Below, in pieces: positions 1-5,109 of a DNA stretch of 9,528 nt. The translations under genes were made by a program, and so were the position numbers. Origin of the DNA: Legionellales bacterium (GTDB lineage Bacteria > Pseudomonadota > Gammaproteobacteria > Berkiellales > Berkiellaceae). Within the stretch, counting starts at the first letter, position 1; each line of letters begins with the position of its first letter. Under the pieces are notes generated by a model that was not told where the DNA came from, ran no database searches, and saw only the letters and a list, made by a program, of their open reading frames with translations. The DNA lies in contig JAHFQF010000075.1 in assembly GCA_023266435.1 (NCBI GenBank), forward strand, positions 653 through 10,180. The letters are read 5' to 3'.

Positions 1-381
1 GGCGCCGTACAACACGCGCTGGGACACTTTTATACCGGCGTTATGACCAAGGATGAAAAACTGGCACAGACACTGGTTGCCTTGGGCAGACTGACGGGCG
101 ATCGCGCCTGGGAGCTTCCGCTGGATGACGATTTTAATGGCGCCATCAAATCCGACGTCGCGGACATTCACAATAATGGCAGCCCTGCTTACTACGCGGG
201 AACCATTGTCGGTGCATGCTTTTTGCAAAACTTTGTGGAAAAGGCACGCTGGGCACACTTGGATATTGCGGGTACTGCACATCACGTAACCGGGGTCAAC
301 TACCTGGGCAAAGGGGCTACTGGTTCTAGCATGCGCTTGGTTACTGAATTTGTTATGAGTTTTGGCAAAAATCAGGGATAA
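1..381 (+). CDS. pepA: Leucyl aminopeptidase (peptidase M17), C-terminal part
   Basis: This is a partial gene, open at the left edge and in frame from base 1, encoding the last 126 residues. M17 aminopeptidases are hexameric metalloenzymes of the cytoplasm that remove N-terminal residues, often leucine, from peptides. The visible part matches the family's C-terminal catalytic domain: an ALGH-YTGVM segment, GDRAWELPL, a SDVADIHN stretch followed by the A-x-x-I/V-GACFL helix, WAHLDIAGTA, and the terminal KGATGSSMRLVTEF segment. All of these are recognisable in E. coli PepA in the same order. The N-terminal domain and the metal-ligand NTDAEGRL region lie outside the window. The gene ends with TAA, followed after 70 bases by tRNA-Val. 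No strong hairpin terminator is visible in that gap. Confidence 0.95.
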   Translation, partial: GAVQHALGHFYTGVMTKDEKLAQTLVALGRLTGDRAWELPLDDDFNGAIKSDVADIHNNGSPAYYAGTIVGACFLQNFVEKARWAHLDIAGTAHHVTGVNYLGKGATGSSMRLVTEFVMSFGKNQG

Positions 382-385
382 AGTT

Positions 386-414
386 TTGACTTTACCCCTT
401 TTTTGAATTATCAT
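386..414 (+). promoter_or_regulatory. Sigma70-type promoter for tRNA-Val
   Basis: TTGACT (386-391) and TATCAT (409-414) are separated by exactly 17 bases. Each box matches 5 of 6 consensus positions. Transcription would start near base 421, about 30 bases before the tRNA, which is a typical leader for a tRNA gene. The promoter sits directly after the aminopeptidase stop codon. Confidence 0.6.
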
Positions 415-451
415 TCTGAGAGTTCTTTGTAGTAATAAAGAGCCCCTTGTA

Positions 452-528
452 GGGCGAATAGCTCAGTTGGTTAGAGCACCTGCCTTACAAGCAGGGGGTC
501 ACAGGTTCGAATCCTGTTTCGCCCACCA
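452..528 (+). tRNA. tRNA-Val (anticodon UAC)
   Basis: This is a complete cloverleaf of 77 nt including an encoded CCA. The acceptor arm GGGCGAA (452-458) pairs with TTCGCCC (518-524), with discriminator A525 and CCA at 526-528. The D arm is GCTC/GAGC. The anticodon arm is CCTGC-CTTACAA-GCAGG with anticodon TAC at 486-488. The T arm is ACAGG-TTCGAAT-CCTGT. All stems pair fully. It reads valine GUA/GUG-type codons. Confidence 0.97.
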
Positions 529-631
529 GTCTTCGCTTATCCACGCCTTTCCAGTCTACGCCCAGGTGGCTACGACGGACAAGCCGGCTTGGCAAGCTAC
601 GACTGGCAGGCCAGCATAGGAGCGGAGTTTA

Positions 632-665
632 TCCTGAGCCCCGAGTTTAACGAGGGGTCGAAGGA
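632..665. repeat. Palindromic element, TCCTGAG...TCGAAGGA type
   Basis: Outer arms TCCT (632-635) and AGGA (662-665) and inner arms CCCC (639-642) and GGGG (654-657) give an interrupted hairpin. The TCCTGAG and TCGAAGG words recur, slightly changed, at 2361-2380, marking a dispersed family. Confidence 0.6.
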
Positions 666-689
666 GCTGGGTAAACCAGCTTAATGGGA

Positions 690-742
690 AGGCTGTCCCG
701 CCATAGCTCACTAGAAGCGTAGGCGGACTGGCAAGCCAGCCT
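690..742. repeat. Long imperfect hairpin
   Basis: The outer arms AGGCTG (690-695) and CAGCCT (737-742) pair perfectly. Inside them GTCC-CGCC (695-702) pairs with GGCGGAC (722-728) apart from one extra C. The right side also contains the small hairpin CTGGC-AA-GCCAG (728-739), so alternative foldings compete. Confidence 0.55.
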
Positions 743-757
743 AAACCAAATCCGCTC

Positions 758-792
758 ATGGTGAGGAGGTGCAAAGCACCATCTCGAACCAT
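758..792. repeat. Nested hairpin just upstream of tRNA-Asn
   Basis: A perfect 5-bp stem GGTGC-AAA-GCACC (768-780) sits inside outer arms ATGG/CCAT (758-761 with 789-792) and GAG/CTC (763-765 with 783-785). The outer words resemble the CATGGTGAG...CGAACCAT palindrome seen in intergenic repeats of other bacteria. It lies 22 bases before tRNA-Asn, so it could also affect processing of a tRNA precursor; this is inference. Confidence 0.5.
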
Positions 793-814
793 AATTCAGA
801 TATCAAAAATTCAC

Positions 815-890
815 TCCCGGATAGCTCAGTTGGTAGAGCACACGACTGTTAATCGTTAGGTCGCAGGTTCGAGTCCTGCTCCGGGAGCCA
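815..890 (+). tRNA. tRNA-Asn (anticodon GUU)
   Basis: This is a complete 76-nt cloverleaf with encoded CCA. The acceptor arm TCCCGGA (815-821) pairs with TCCGGGA (880-886), with discriminator G887 and CCA at 888-890. The D arm is GCTC/GAGC. The anticodon loop is CTGTTAA with GTT at 848-850. The T arm is GCAGG-TTCGAGT-CCTGC. The only imperfection is a C-T mismatch at the top of the anticodon stem (841 with 857). No separate promoter was recognised, so it may be transcribed from the tRNA-Val promoter through the repeat block. Confidence 0.96.
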
Positions 891-948
891 TCCGTCTTCG
901 CCAATGTTTCGGCGGCCAGGGGCCATCCTATTATAGGAATCCATCAAC

Positions 949-1800
949 ATGAAAAACGAAATAAATCCTGCGAATTTAAAGCTTAATTCAAGCGCAAAAA
1001 AACAAATTCATCAGTGCCTCAATGTAGTTACGGAAATTTTTGGACAAGATCTGCTTGGAGTCTATTTATACGGATCATCGATAGTCGGGGGGCTTGAAAA
1101 ATATAGTGACCTTGATTTATTCGTTGTTTCCAACAGAGCTACAACACGTGAAGAAAAGGCTACGCTTGCGACAGCCTTGCTTAAAATTTCCAGCATTTAT
1201 ATGAAAAGCAACGAGTTACCTATCGAAATGACGATCGTTGAGCAATCTGAGATTAATCCTTGGCATTATCCGCCTCGATTTGATTTTCAATATGGTGAAT
1301 GGTTACGTAAACAGTTTGAGTACGAAAACATAGAACCATGGCCAGCCAAAGAAATGCCTGACCTTGCATTACTCATCACTCAAATTTTATTAGCCAGCAC
1401 TACATTGGCGGGTGCCAAGCCAGATCAATTACTGTGCAAAGTTCCTTACAAAGATTTTATGACTGCTCTAAAAGATGCATTACCCCATTTGATGGCGGAT
1501 CTTGAAAGTGATGTTCGTAATGTTTTATTAACGTTTGCTCGCATCTGGAGCACGGTAGCAACTGACGCGATTCGTTCAAAACCCTCCGCGGCAGACTGGG
1601 TTATCAGTCACCTGCCTGAAAAATATCACCCCGTTATGAAACGAGCAAAGGCAATTTGCAAAGGTGAAGAAAAAGAACATTGGGATGATATACAAGAACT
1701 TATAAAGCCCTGCGCTGATTTTATGGTCCGCGAGATAAATAATAAAATTACTGAAATTATGTTATCTAATAACCTTGATAGATCTATTAAGATTGCTTAA
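949..1800 (+). CDS. ANT(9)/AadA-like aminoglycoside nucleotidyltransferase
   Basis: The 283-residue product, slightly longer than the usual 260, belongs to the family that inactivates spectinomycin or streptomycin by transferring AMP from ATP in the cytoplasm. The N-terminal nucleotidyltransferase fold shows YGSSIVGGL (41-49) and SDLDL with the metal-binding pair D54 and D56. PIEMTIV carries E93 at the position of the AadA catalytic base. Family segments PWHYPP, YGEWLR (with W118), DVRNVLLTFARIW (188-200) and AADW follow. GEWLR-x-x-FE-x-x-x-I resembles ANT(9) more than ANT(3''). The ATG has AGGA about 10 bases upstream. A VOC gene follows after 25 bases, suggesting an operon. Exact substrate (spectinomycin, streptomycin or neither) cannot be read from sequence, so no gene symbol is given. 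The last 15 or so residues look lineage-specific. Confidence 0.88.
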   Translation: MKNEINPANLKLNSSAKKQIHQCLNVVTEIFGQDLLGVYLYGSSIVGGLEKYSDLDLFVVSNRATTREEKATLATALLKISSIYMKSNELPIEMTIVEQSEINPWHYPPRFDFQYGEWLRKQFEYENIEPWPAKEMPDLALLITQILLASTTLAGAKPDQLLCKVPYKDFMTALKDALPHLMADLESDVRNVLLTFARIWSTVATDAIRSKPSAADWVISHLPEKYHPVMKRAKAICKGEEKEHWDDIQELIKPCADFMVREINNKITEIMLSNNLDRSIKIA

Positions 1801-1825
1801 CACCAGATAACTATTTGAGGTTCCC

Positions 1826-2278
1826 ATGAATATACGATACGGTCACACAAATATTATTGCGTCAGACTGGAAGCTTTTAGCCTCTTTTTATAAAAATGTA
1901 TTTGAATGTACCGAGGTCCCACCACAAAGAAAACTCTCAGGCAAATGGCTTGAAGATGGCACTGGTGTTGCCAATGCCCAACTTGAGGGCATGCATTTAA
2001 GACTTCCTGGATATGGGGATACTGGCCCAACATTAGAGATTTTTTCTTACGCTGTCATGGAAGAAAAACCCATGCCAGTTGCCAATCGCAAAGGTTTTGG
2101 GCATATTGCTTTCACCGTTGATGATGTTCATGCCATTGTTGAAAAGGTAATAATCAACAAAGGAAATCTGCTTGGCAAGGTTACCCAAACCGTTGTACCT
2201 GGCGTTGGGCGGCTCACCTTTGTTTATTGTCAGGACCCTGAAGGTAATATTATTGAAATTCAGAACTGGAAAAAATAG
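1826..2278 (+). CDS. VOC-family protein (glyoxalase/bleomycin resistance/dioxygenase fold)
   Basis: This 150-residue protein has the two beta-alpha-beta-beta-beta halves of the vicinal oxygen chelate fold. The first half begins YGHTNI with H7 and ends TLEIF with E71. The second begins GFGHIAF with H93 and ends GNIIEIQ with E144. H7, E71, H93 and E144 occupy the four metal-ligand positions usual in glyoxalase-like members, so a metal-dependent enzyme is likely rather than a pure binding protein. Family roles include glyoxalase I, epimerases, thiol transfer to fosfomycin and bleomycin binding; none is specifically indicated. The start ATG has GAGG (1817-1820) five bases upstream and follows the nucleotidyltransferase by 25 bases, so the two are probably cotranscribed. 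That pairing hints at, but does not prove, a detoxification role. Confidence 0.85.
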   Translation: MNIRYGHTNIIASDWKLLASFYKNVFECTEVPPQRKLSGKWLEDGTGVANAQLEGMHLRLPGYGDTGPTLEIFSYAVMEEKPMPVANRKGFGHIAFTVDDVHAIVEKVIINKGNLLGKVTQTVVPGVGRLTFVYCQDPEGNIIEIQNWKK

Positions 2279-2344
2279 CTTATTCTAGGCTCTGTTGAGG
2301 TTTCAAATTGTTAAGTACATAACTAACACCGGGTTCGTCTGGAC

Positions 2345-2387
2345 CCCCCGCCGGAGCTTGTCCTGGGTCTTTATCGAAGGGCGAGGG
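2345..2387. repeat. Palindromic intergenic element, related to the 632-665 hairpin
   Basis: Arms CCCCCGCC (2345-2352) and GGCGAGGG (2380-2387) pair at 7 of 8 positions. Between them are GGAGCTTGTCCTGGG and ATCGAAGG, close to the TCCTGAG and TCGAAGG words at 632-664. It lies between two genes whose 3' ends converge (2278 and 2400), where it could end transcription from both sides. It lacks a clear T-run, so terminator function is inference. Confidence 0.5.
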
Positions 2388-2399
2388 TTAAGAATCTCC

Positions 2400-3095
2400 T
2401 TACAATTTTGAGCGCATCGAGAGCTGTTCCCACATTGATGTATCTCTGTAGTCGGTGTTCGCAAACACTACCAACTCTTCATCTTGGTATTGTTGATAAA
2501 CACGGGTAGCTCCACTCATCATTGAATATTCCTCAGAAACTACCAACTCCTTTTTGGGTTGATAAAGTTCTATATCGCCCACTGACTTGATAAGATAGAG
2601 CTTGCTCTGATCGCAGGCGCCAGGGTATTGCTCTTTTTTAAATGGATAATGGCCGTATTTAATATTGGCTTCTTGTGCATAATTGTAGACGCGTACGCGC
2701 TGCGTCACATCCTCAAGCTTCCAGTCCATGAGGTTGAAAAAGAAAACGGTTATCGCCTTTAACGTTGACCCACAACCGCCAGGCAGCACATTAATCTGTC
2801 CAAATGGGGTATACAAGCAACAAAGCGTTTCACCCTCAGAACAAACAGCTGTTTCTAAGAAGAGATATTTTGGCGTACGGTTTTCACACGGTCTTGGTGC
2901 AAGAATGCTCATAAAACCGGCCTCGCAGTCTGCGTACGCTGCCGCTTCTTTAAGCGTTTTTTCAATATGTCTGATTGCTTGGTAGTATGGTCTTAAAACC
3001 TCAATATCTTGATCCAATGGTGATTTCATTGCCGAAACACCAGCATAGGAGCCGATTGTTAACACAGCAAGCAGTATTCCAAATATTTTTTTCAT
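2400..3095 (-). CDS. Exported protein of unknown function with seven cysteines
   Basis: I do not recognise this 231-residue protein. It starts with a Sec signal peptide: KK, a hydrophobic core at about residues 4-16, and a likely cleavage after VSA at residue 22. The mature part has seven cysteines (57, 70, 85, 92, 93, 108, 161), six of them within 52 residues, including an adjacent CC pair and a GGCGS segment. The even number in the cluster suggests disulfides in an oxidising compartment. The central FFFNLMDW stretch is hydrophobic but short for a membrane span. The C-terminal third is rich in Tyr and Gln. The ribosome binding site is weak. It is divergent from the methyltransferase at 3197 and converges on the repeat at 2345. 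The coding call rests on length, signal peptide and sensible composition. Confidence 0.75.
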   Translation of the reverse strand: MKKIFGILLAVLTIGSYAGVSAMKSPLDQDIEVLRPYYQAIRHIEKTLKEAAAYADCEAGFMSILAPRPCENRTPKYLFLETAVCSEGETLCCLYTPFGQINVLPGGCGSTLKAITVFFFNLMDWKLEDVTQRVRVYNYAQEANIKYGHYPFKKEQYPGACDQSKLYLIKSVGDIELYQPKKELVVSEEYSMMSGATRVYQQYQDEELVVFANTDYRDTSMWEQLSMRSKL

Positions 3096-3148
3096 GGGCT
3101 CAAAATCTTCTATTTAGTAATGAACACTATTGTCCAAACATCTTGGTT

Positions 3149-3154
3149 ATTATA
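3149..3154 (-). promoter_or_regulatory. Candidate -10 box for the exported protein at 2400-3095
   Basis: On the minus strand this is a perfect TATAAT, about 54 bases before the start codon. No good -35 box stands 16-18 bases upstream (the best is GGTGAT), so the promoter is tentative. The same 100-base gap must also hold the promoter of the divergent methyltransferase gene. Confidence 0.3.
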
Positions 3155-3196
3155 CATTAACTGCATATTAAATCACCTTAGGATAAGGATATCTTT

Positions 3197-4270
3197 ATGG
3201 CTCAAAGCTTCCAACGCCGTTATTTTTATGCAAGCTTTCTTACATTACTTGTTGCTAGTCCATTGATAGGCAATGCACCCATGCATAATAAGGGTTTCAT
3301 GATTACCGATCTTTTAGAATCAGTTATTCAAAGCAGGGCTCTTTTTACCGCAGCAGAACTCAACCTCGCCGAGCTTCTTGAAAATAATCCACAAACCGCT
3401 GATGAACTTGCACATAAAACCAAAACTCATCCAGAAGCACTCAGCAGGCTACTGCAGTTTTTGTGTTTAAAAAACATAGTTACACGCGATGCATCCAATC
3501 GATATGCTCTGCCCGCATCATCTCATCCCATGCTTGGCCACCATCCACAAACCATTAAACCATTTTTATTGCATGATGATCCAACACGTTGGAACAGTTT
3601 TGGACATCTAACGTACTCCATCACAACAGGCAAACCATCATTTGATATGCTTTATGGAAAAGATTATTTCTCTTCACTTAAAGAAAACCCTGAATTAAGC
3701 AAACGATTTGACCAAGCGATGAACATAATCTCGCAGCATGAGGATGCATTAATTGCCAACACCCTACCACTGCAGGGCATCGTGGCCGATGTAGGCGGAG
3801 GCAATGGGCAGCTTGCTCAGGTGCTTATTGCACAACAAGCAGGCATTACAAACGCTATCGTTTTCGATTTACCCAATGTTGTAGCACACATGAAGCCCTC
3901 TGCAGGCATTACGCCCATGGGCGGCAGCTTTTTCGAGCCCATGAATATCACCGCAGATGTTTTTATCCTCAAGCGCATTCTCCATGATTGGGATAACAAA
4001 CAAGCACATGCAATTTTAAATAATGTCAGCAAGACAATGTCATTAACCTCAGACCTCTGGATCATTGATGGAATTCTTGATCGAGCACAGAATGCACCAC
4101 TGCTCGCCGCCATAGATCTTGGGCTTTTAACCATTTTTGGCGGACAAGAGCGTACCTATGCGATGTTTGATGATCTTATTAATCAATCAGGCCTTGTGAT
4201 TACTGAAATTGTTCCTTTAACGCCAATACTTTTTGCAATCCGTTGCAGAAAAAAAACTACTGAATTTTAA
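3197..4270 (+). CDS. SAM-dependent O-methyltransferase (HIOMT/caffeate-type) with N-terminal signal sequence
   Basis: The 357-residue product has the architecture of class I small-molecule O-methyltransferases. A winged-helix dimerisation region (about 36-110: AAELNLAELL, TADELA, ALSRLLQFL) precedes the Rossmann domain with VADVGGGNGQL (196-206) binding S-adenosylmethionine, VFDLP (222-226) with the ribose-contacting acidic residue, and LHDWDN (262-267), whose His263 matches the catalytic base of plant and bacterial enzymes. The substrate is probably a hydroxylated aromatic or polyketide-like compound; identity unknown. Unusually, residues 1-27 form a signal-like sequence: RR, a hydrophobic core, then IGNA. 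AAGGA (3185-3189) stands seven bases before this ATG, supporting translation of the signal. Internal Met29 and Met35 would give an ordinary cytosolic enzyme. Its stop overlaps the next start by one base. Confidence 0.88.
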   Translation: MAQSFQRRYFYASFLTLLVASPLIGNAPMHNKGFMITDLLESVIQSRALFTAAELNLAELLENNPQTADELAHKTKTHPEALSRLLQFLCLKNIVTRDASNRYALPASSHPMLGHHPQTIKPFLLHDDPTRWNSFGHLTYSITTGKPSFDMLYGKDYFSSLKENPELSKRFDQAMNIISQHEDALIANTLPLQGIVADVGGGNGQLAQVLIAQQAGITNAIVFDLPNVVAHMKPSAGITPMGGSFFEPMNITADVFILKRILHDWDNKQAHAILNNVSKTMSLTSDLWIIDGILDRAQNAPLLAAIDLGLLTIFGGQERTYAMFDDLINQSGLVITEIVPLTPILFAIRCRKKTTEF

Positions 4271-4446
4271 TGGCCTATTTTTCAAAACATGAATTTTTAA
4301 ATAGCATGGCCCATGCAGCTGGCGGTTTTGGTTTAGCCGTTGTCTTGCAAGACCATCTGAGAGGCGATGTGTTTGTTACCCCATATCTGGGATGGGCACT
4401 TATTGCACTCAGCGTGGTTATTCACGCACGCGCCTGCATGAAATAG
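4270..4446 (+). CDS. Small membrane protein, 58 residues, coupled to the methyltransferase
   Basis: This short ORF starts with an ATG that shares its A with the TAA stop of the methyltransferase (TAATG), a typical arrangement for translational coupling. The product begins MAYFSKHEFLN. A glycine/alanine-rich hydrophobic stretch runs over about residues 13-26 (AHAAGGFGLAVVL), then a polar DHLRGD loop, then a second hydrophobic segment at 35-51 containing YLGWALIALSVV. It is likely a two-span or one-span membrane protein. No family was recognised. Support comes from the stop-start overlap, protein-like composition, and the way it ends six bases before the convergent small gene on the other strand. 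A partner role for the exported methyltransferase is possible but inferred from position only. Confidence 0.6.
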   Translation: MAYFSKHEFLNSMAHAAGGFGLAVVLQDHLRGDVFVTPYLGWALIALSVVIHARACMK

Positions 4447-4452
4447 GCTTCT

Positions 4453-4608
4453 TTATTTTCTTCGATGAGCACCCATATGCCGTGCTCGTATGCTAGCTTC
4501 TGCCTTTTCTTTTGAATCTGAATGGGCGATAACGCTCCACTTGCCGTGCTCAAATTTAAGAATTGGCCAACCTTTGGTTTTTGTTTTCTTGCCGATTTTG
4601 TAGGGCAT
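4453..4608 (-). CDS. Small basic protein, 51 residues, KAEA-x-x-RAR motif
   Basis: The gene has a strong ribosome binding site, AAGGAG, five bases before the ATG on the minus strand. The product is very basic: MPYKIGKKTKTKGW, then ILKFEHGKWSVIAHSDSKEKAEASIRAR and an HRRK end (quoted here in pieces: residues 15-24, 25-33 and 34-43). A KW..I...DS.EKAEA..RAR pattern resembles small lysine-rich proteins of phages, giant viruses and some bacteria that end in a KAEAQ-x-RA-x-like helix; this resemblance is from memory and weak. It could bind nucleic acid or be a structural peptide. It sits tail to tail with the 58-residue membrane protein, six bases apart. A longer overlapping minus-strand frame (4422-4745) was judged a shadow because it lacks a comparable ribosome binding site. 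Confidence 0.65.
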   Translation of the reverse strand: MPYKIGKKTKTKGWPILKFEHGKWSVIAHSDSKEKAEASIRARHMGAHRRK

Positions 4609-4654
4609 AGTAACTCCTTACCAAATTTCAACAAATGTTTTGATGTACAAGAAA

Positions 4655-4663
4655 ATGATACCA
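4655..4663 (-). promoter_or_regulatory. Candidate extended -10 for the 51-residue basic protein
   Basis: On the minus strand this reads TGGTATCAT, an extended -10 (TGn) with TATCAT matching 5 of 6 positions. It would start transcription about 40 bases before the start codon at 4608. No clear -35 is visible, which extended -10 promoters tolerate. Confidence 0.3.
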
Positions 4664-4730
4664 TAAGCAGAAAAACTGGTAGGCTGATGGCATGTTGTAT
4701 CCATTGTTGAAAATATTGTTGAAGAACTAT

Positions 4731-5063
4731 ATGAAAACTAATCAATATGTTGATTACGTCCTAGATCTTCTCGCACCACTTGGCGGCATCAAAGCTCGAA
4801 AGATGTTTGGCGGTTACGGTATCTACAAAGATGGTGTCTTCTTTGCGCTCATTTTTGACAATATCTTATATTTTAAAGTTGACGATAAGAGCCGCTCACA
4901 GTATGAATCATTCGGTTCAAAACCGTTTTCTTATGAGGGCAAAAACGGGAAAATGGTAACCATAAGTTATTGGGAAGTCCCTGTCGATATTCTTGAGGAT
5001 CGAACACAGCTGGAGCAGTGGCTTGAAAAAGCTGTTCTTGCGGTAAAAAGAACAAAAAAATAA
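4731..5063 (+). CDS. TfoX N-terminal-domain protein
   Basis: The product from this ATG is 110 residues and is almost wholly a TfoX N-terminal domain (PF04993): YVLDLLAPLGGIKARKMFGGYGIYKDG..FAL.FDN.LYFK, then a SKPFSYEGKNGK..TISYWEVP block and a helical LE.W..KAV end. This matches single-domain TfoX-like proteins closely. Full-length TfoX/Sxy is about 200 residues with a C-terminal helix-hairpin-helix domain and activates CRP-S competence promoters; that second domain is absent, so a competence role should not be assumed. An in-frame ATG at 4692 would add 13 residues. I chose 4731 because family alignments begin here and a GAAGAA purine stretch precedes it, but the upstream ATG has a sequence context shared with the ATPase gene at 5817, so it cannot be excluded. 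Confidence 0.88.
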   Translation: MKTNQYVDYVLDLLAPLGGIKARKMFGGYGIYKDGVFFALIFDNILYFKVDDKSRSQYESFGSKPFSYEGKNGKMVTISYWEVPVDILEDRTQLEQWLEKAVLAVKRTKK

Positions 5064-5066
5064 CTC

Positions 5067-5107
5067 CGGATCAAGATGGATTGTTTGGCATAATTATGTC
5101 CATTCCG
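5067..5107. terminator. Possible bidirectional terminator between convergent genes
   Basis: Arms CGGA/TCCG and TGGA/TCCA enclose the near-palindrome TGG-CATAATTATG-T-CCA (5086-5102). The structure fills the 46-base gap between the converging TfoX-like gene and the exported CxxC protein. The stem is AT-rich and has no long T-run on either side, so termination is plausible rather than shown. Confidence 0.35.
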
Positions 5108-5109
5108 AC

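Larger units (their letters stand above)
529..814. repeat. GC-rich mosaic of nested inverted repeats between two tRNA genes
   Basis: I see no convincing gene in these 286 bases. They are a series of palindromes laid end to end. Arms CCAGTC (551-556) and GACTGG (601-606) enclose the perfect palindrome AAGCCGGCTT (581-590). Further hairpins occupy 632-665, 665-681 (AGCTGG/CCAGCT with a 5-base loop), 690-742 and 758-792. A direct repeat GACTGGCARGCCAGC occurs at 601-615 and 726-740 with one mismatch; each copy is itself a small hairpin (CTGGC-2 nt-GCCAG). The composition is richer in G+C than the flanking genes. The motifs resemble the dispersed intergenic palindromes (CCTGAGC...GTCGAAGG and CATGGTGAG...CGAACCAT types) known from several bacterial genomes. 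Family membership is inferred from pattern only. Confidence 0.7.

Noticed and set aside
556..792. A 78-codon minus-strand ORF in the tRNA spacer
   Set aside because: It lies wholly within the palindromic repeat block, matches nothing recognisable and its Leu/Trp-rich content follows from the repeats.
891..930. Terminator hairpin after tRNA-Asn (CGCC...GGCG)
   Set aside because: The stem is only about four base pairs with no following T-run; it may be another scrap of the repeat family.
815..948. tRNA-Asn as an attachment site of an integrated element carrying the aminoglycoside enzyme
   Set aside because: I found no second copy of the tRNA 3' end in the window and no integrase gene; the tRNA is intact. 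A distant copy outside the window cannot be excluded.
2728..3160. Two plus-strand ORFs antisense to the exported cysteine protein
   Set aside because: They are shadows of the 231-residue minus-strand gene, without ribosome binding sites or family features.
4422..4745. A 107-codon minus-strand ORF overlapping the 51-residue gene
   Set aside because: It is in a different frame from the well-supported 51-residue protein, has no good ribosome binding site, and would overlap the 58-residue plus-strand gene and the TfoX-like gene's leader.
4731..5063. Competence regulator TfoX/Sxy
   Set aside because: Only the N-terminal domain is present; single-domain TfoX-like proteins are common and have no proven competence role.
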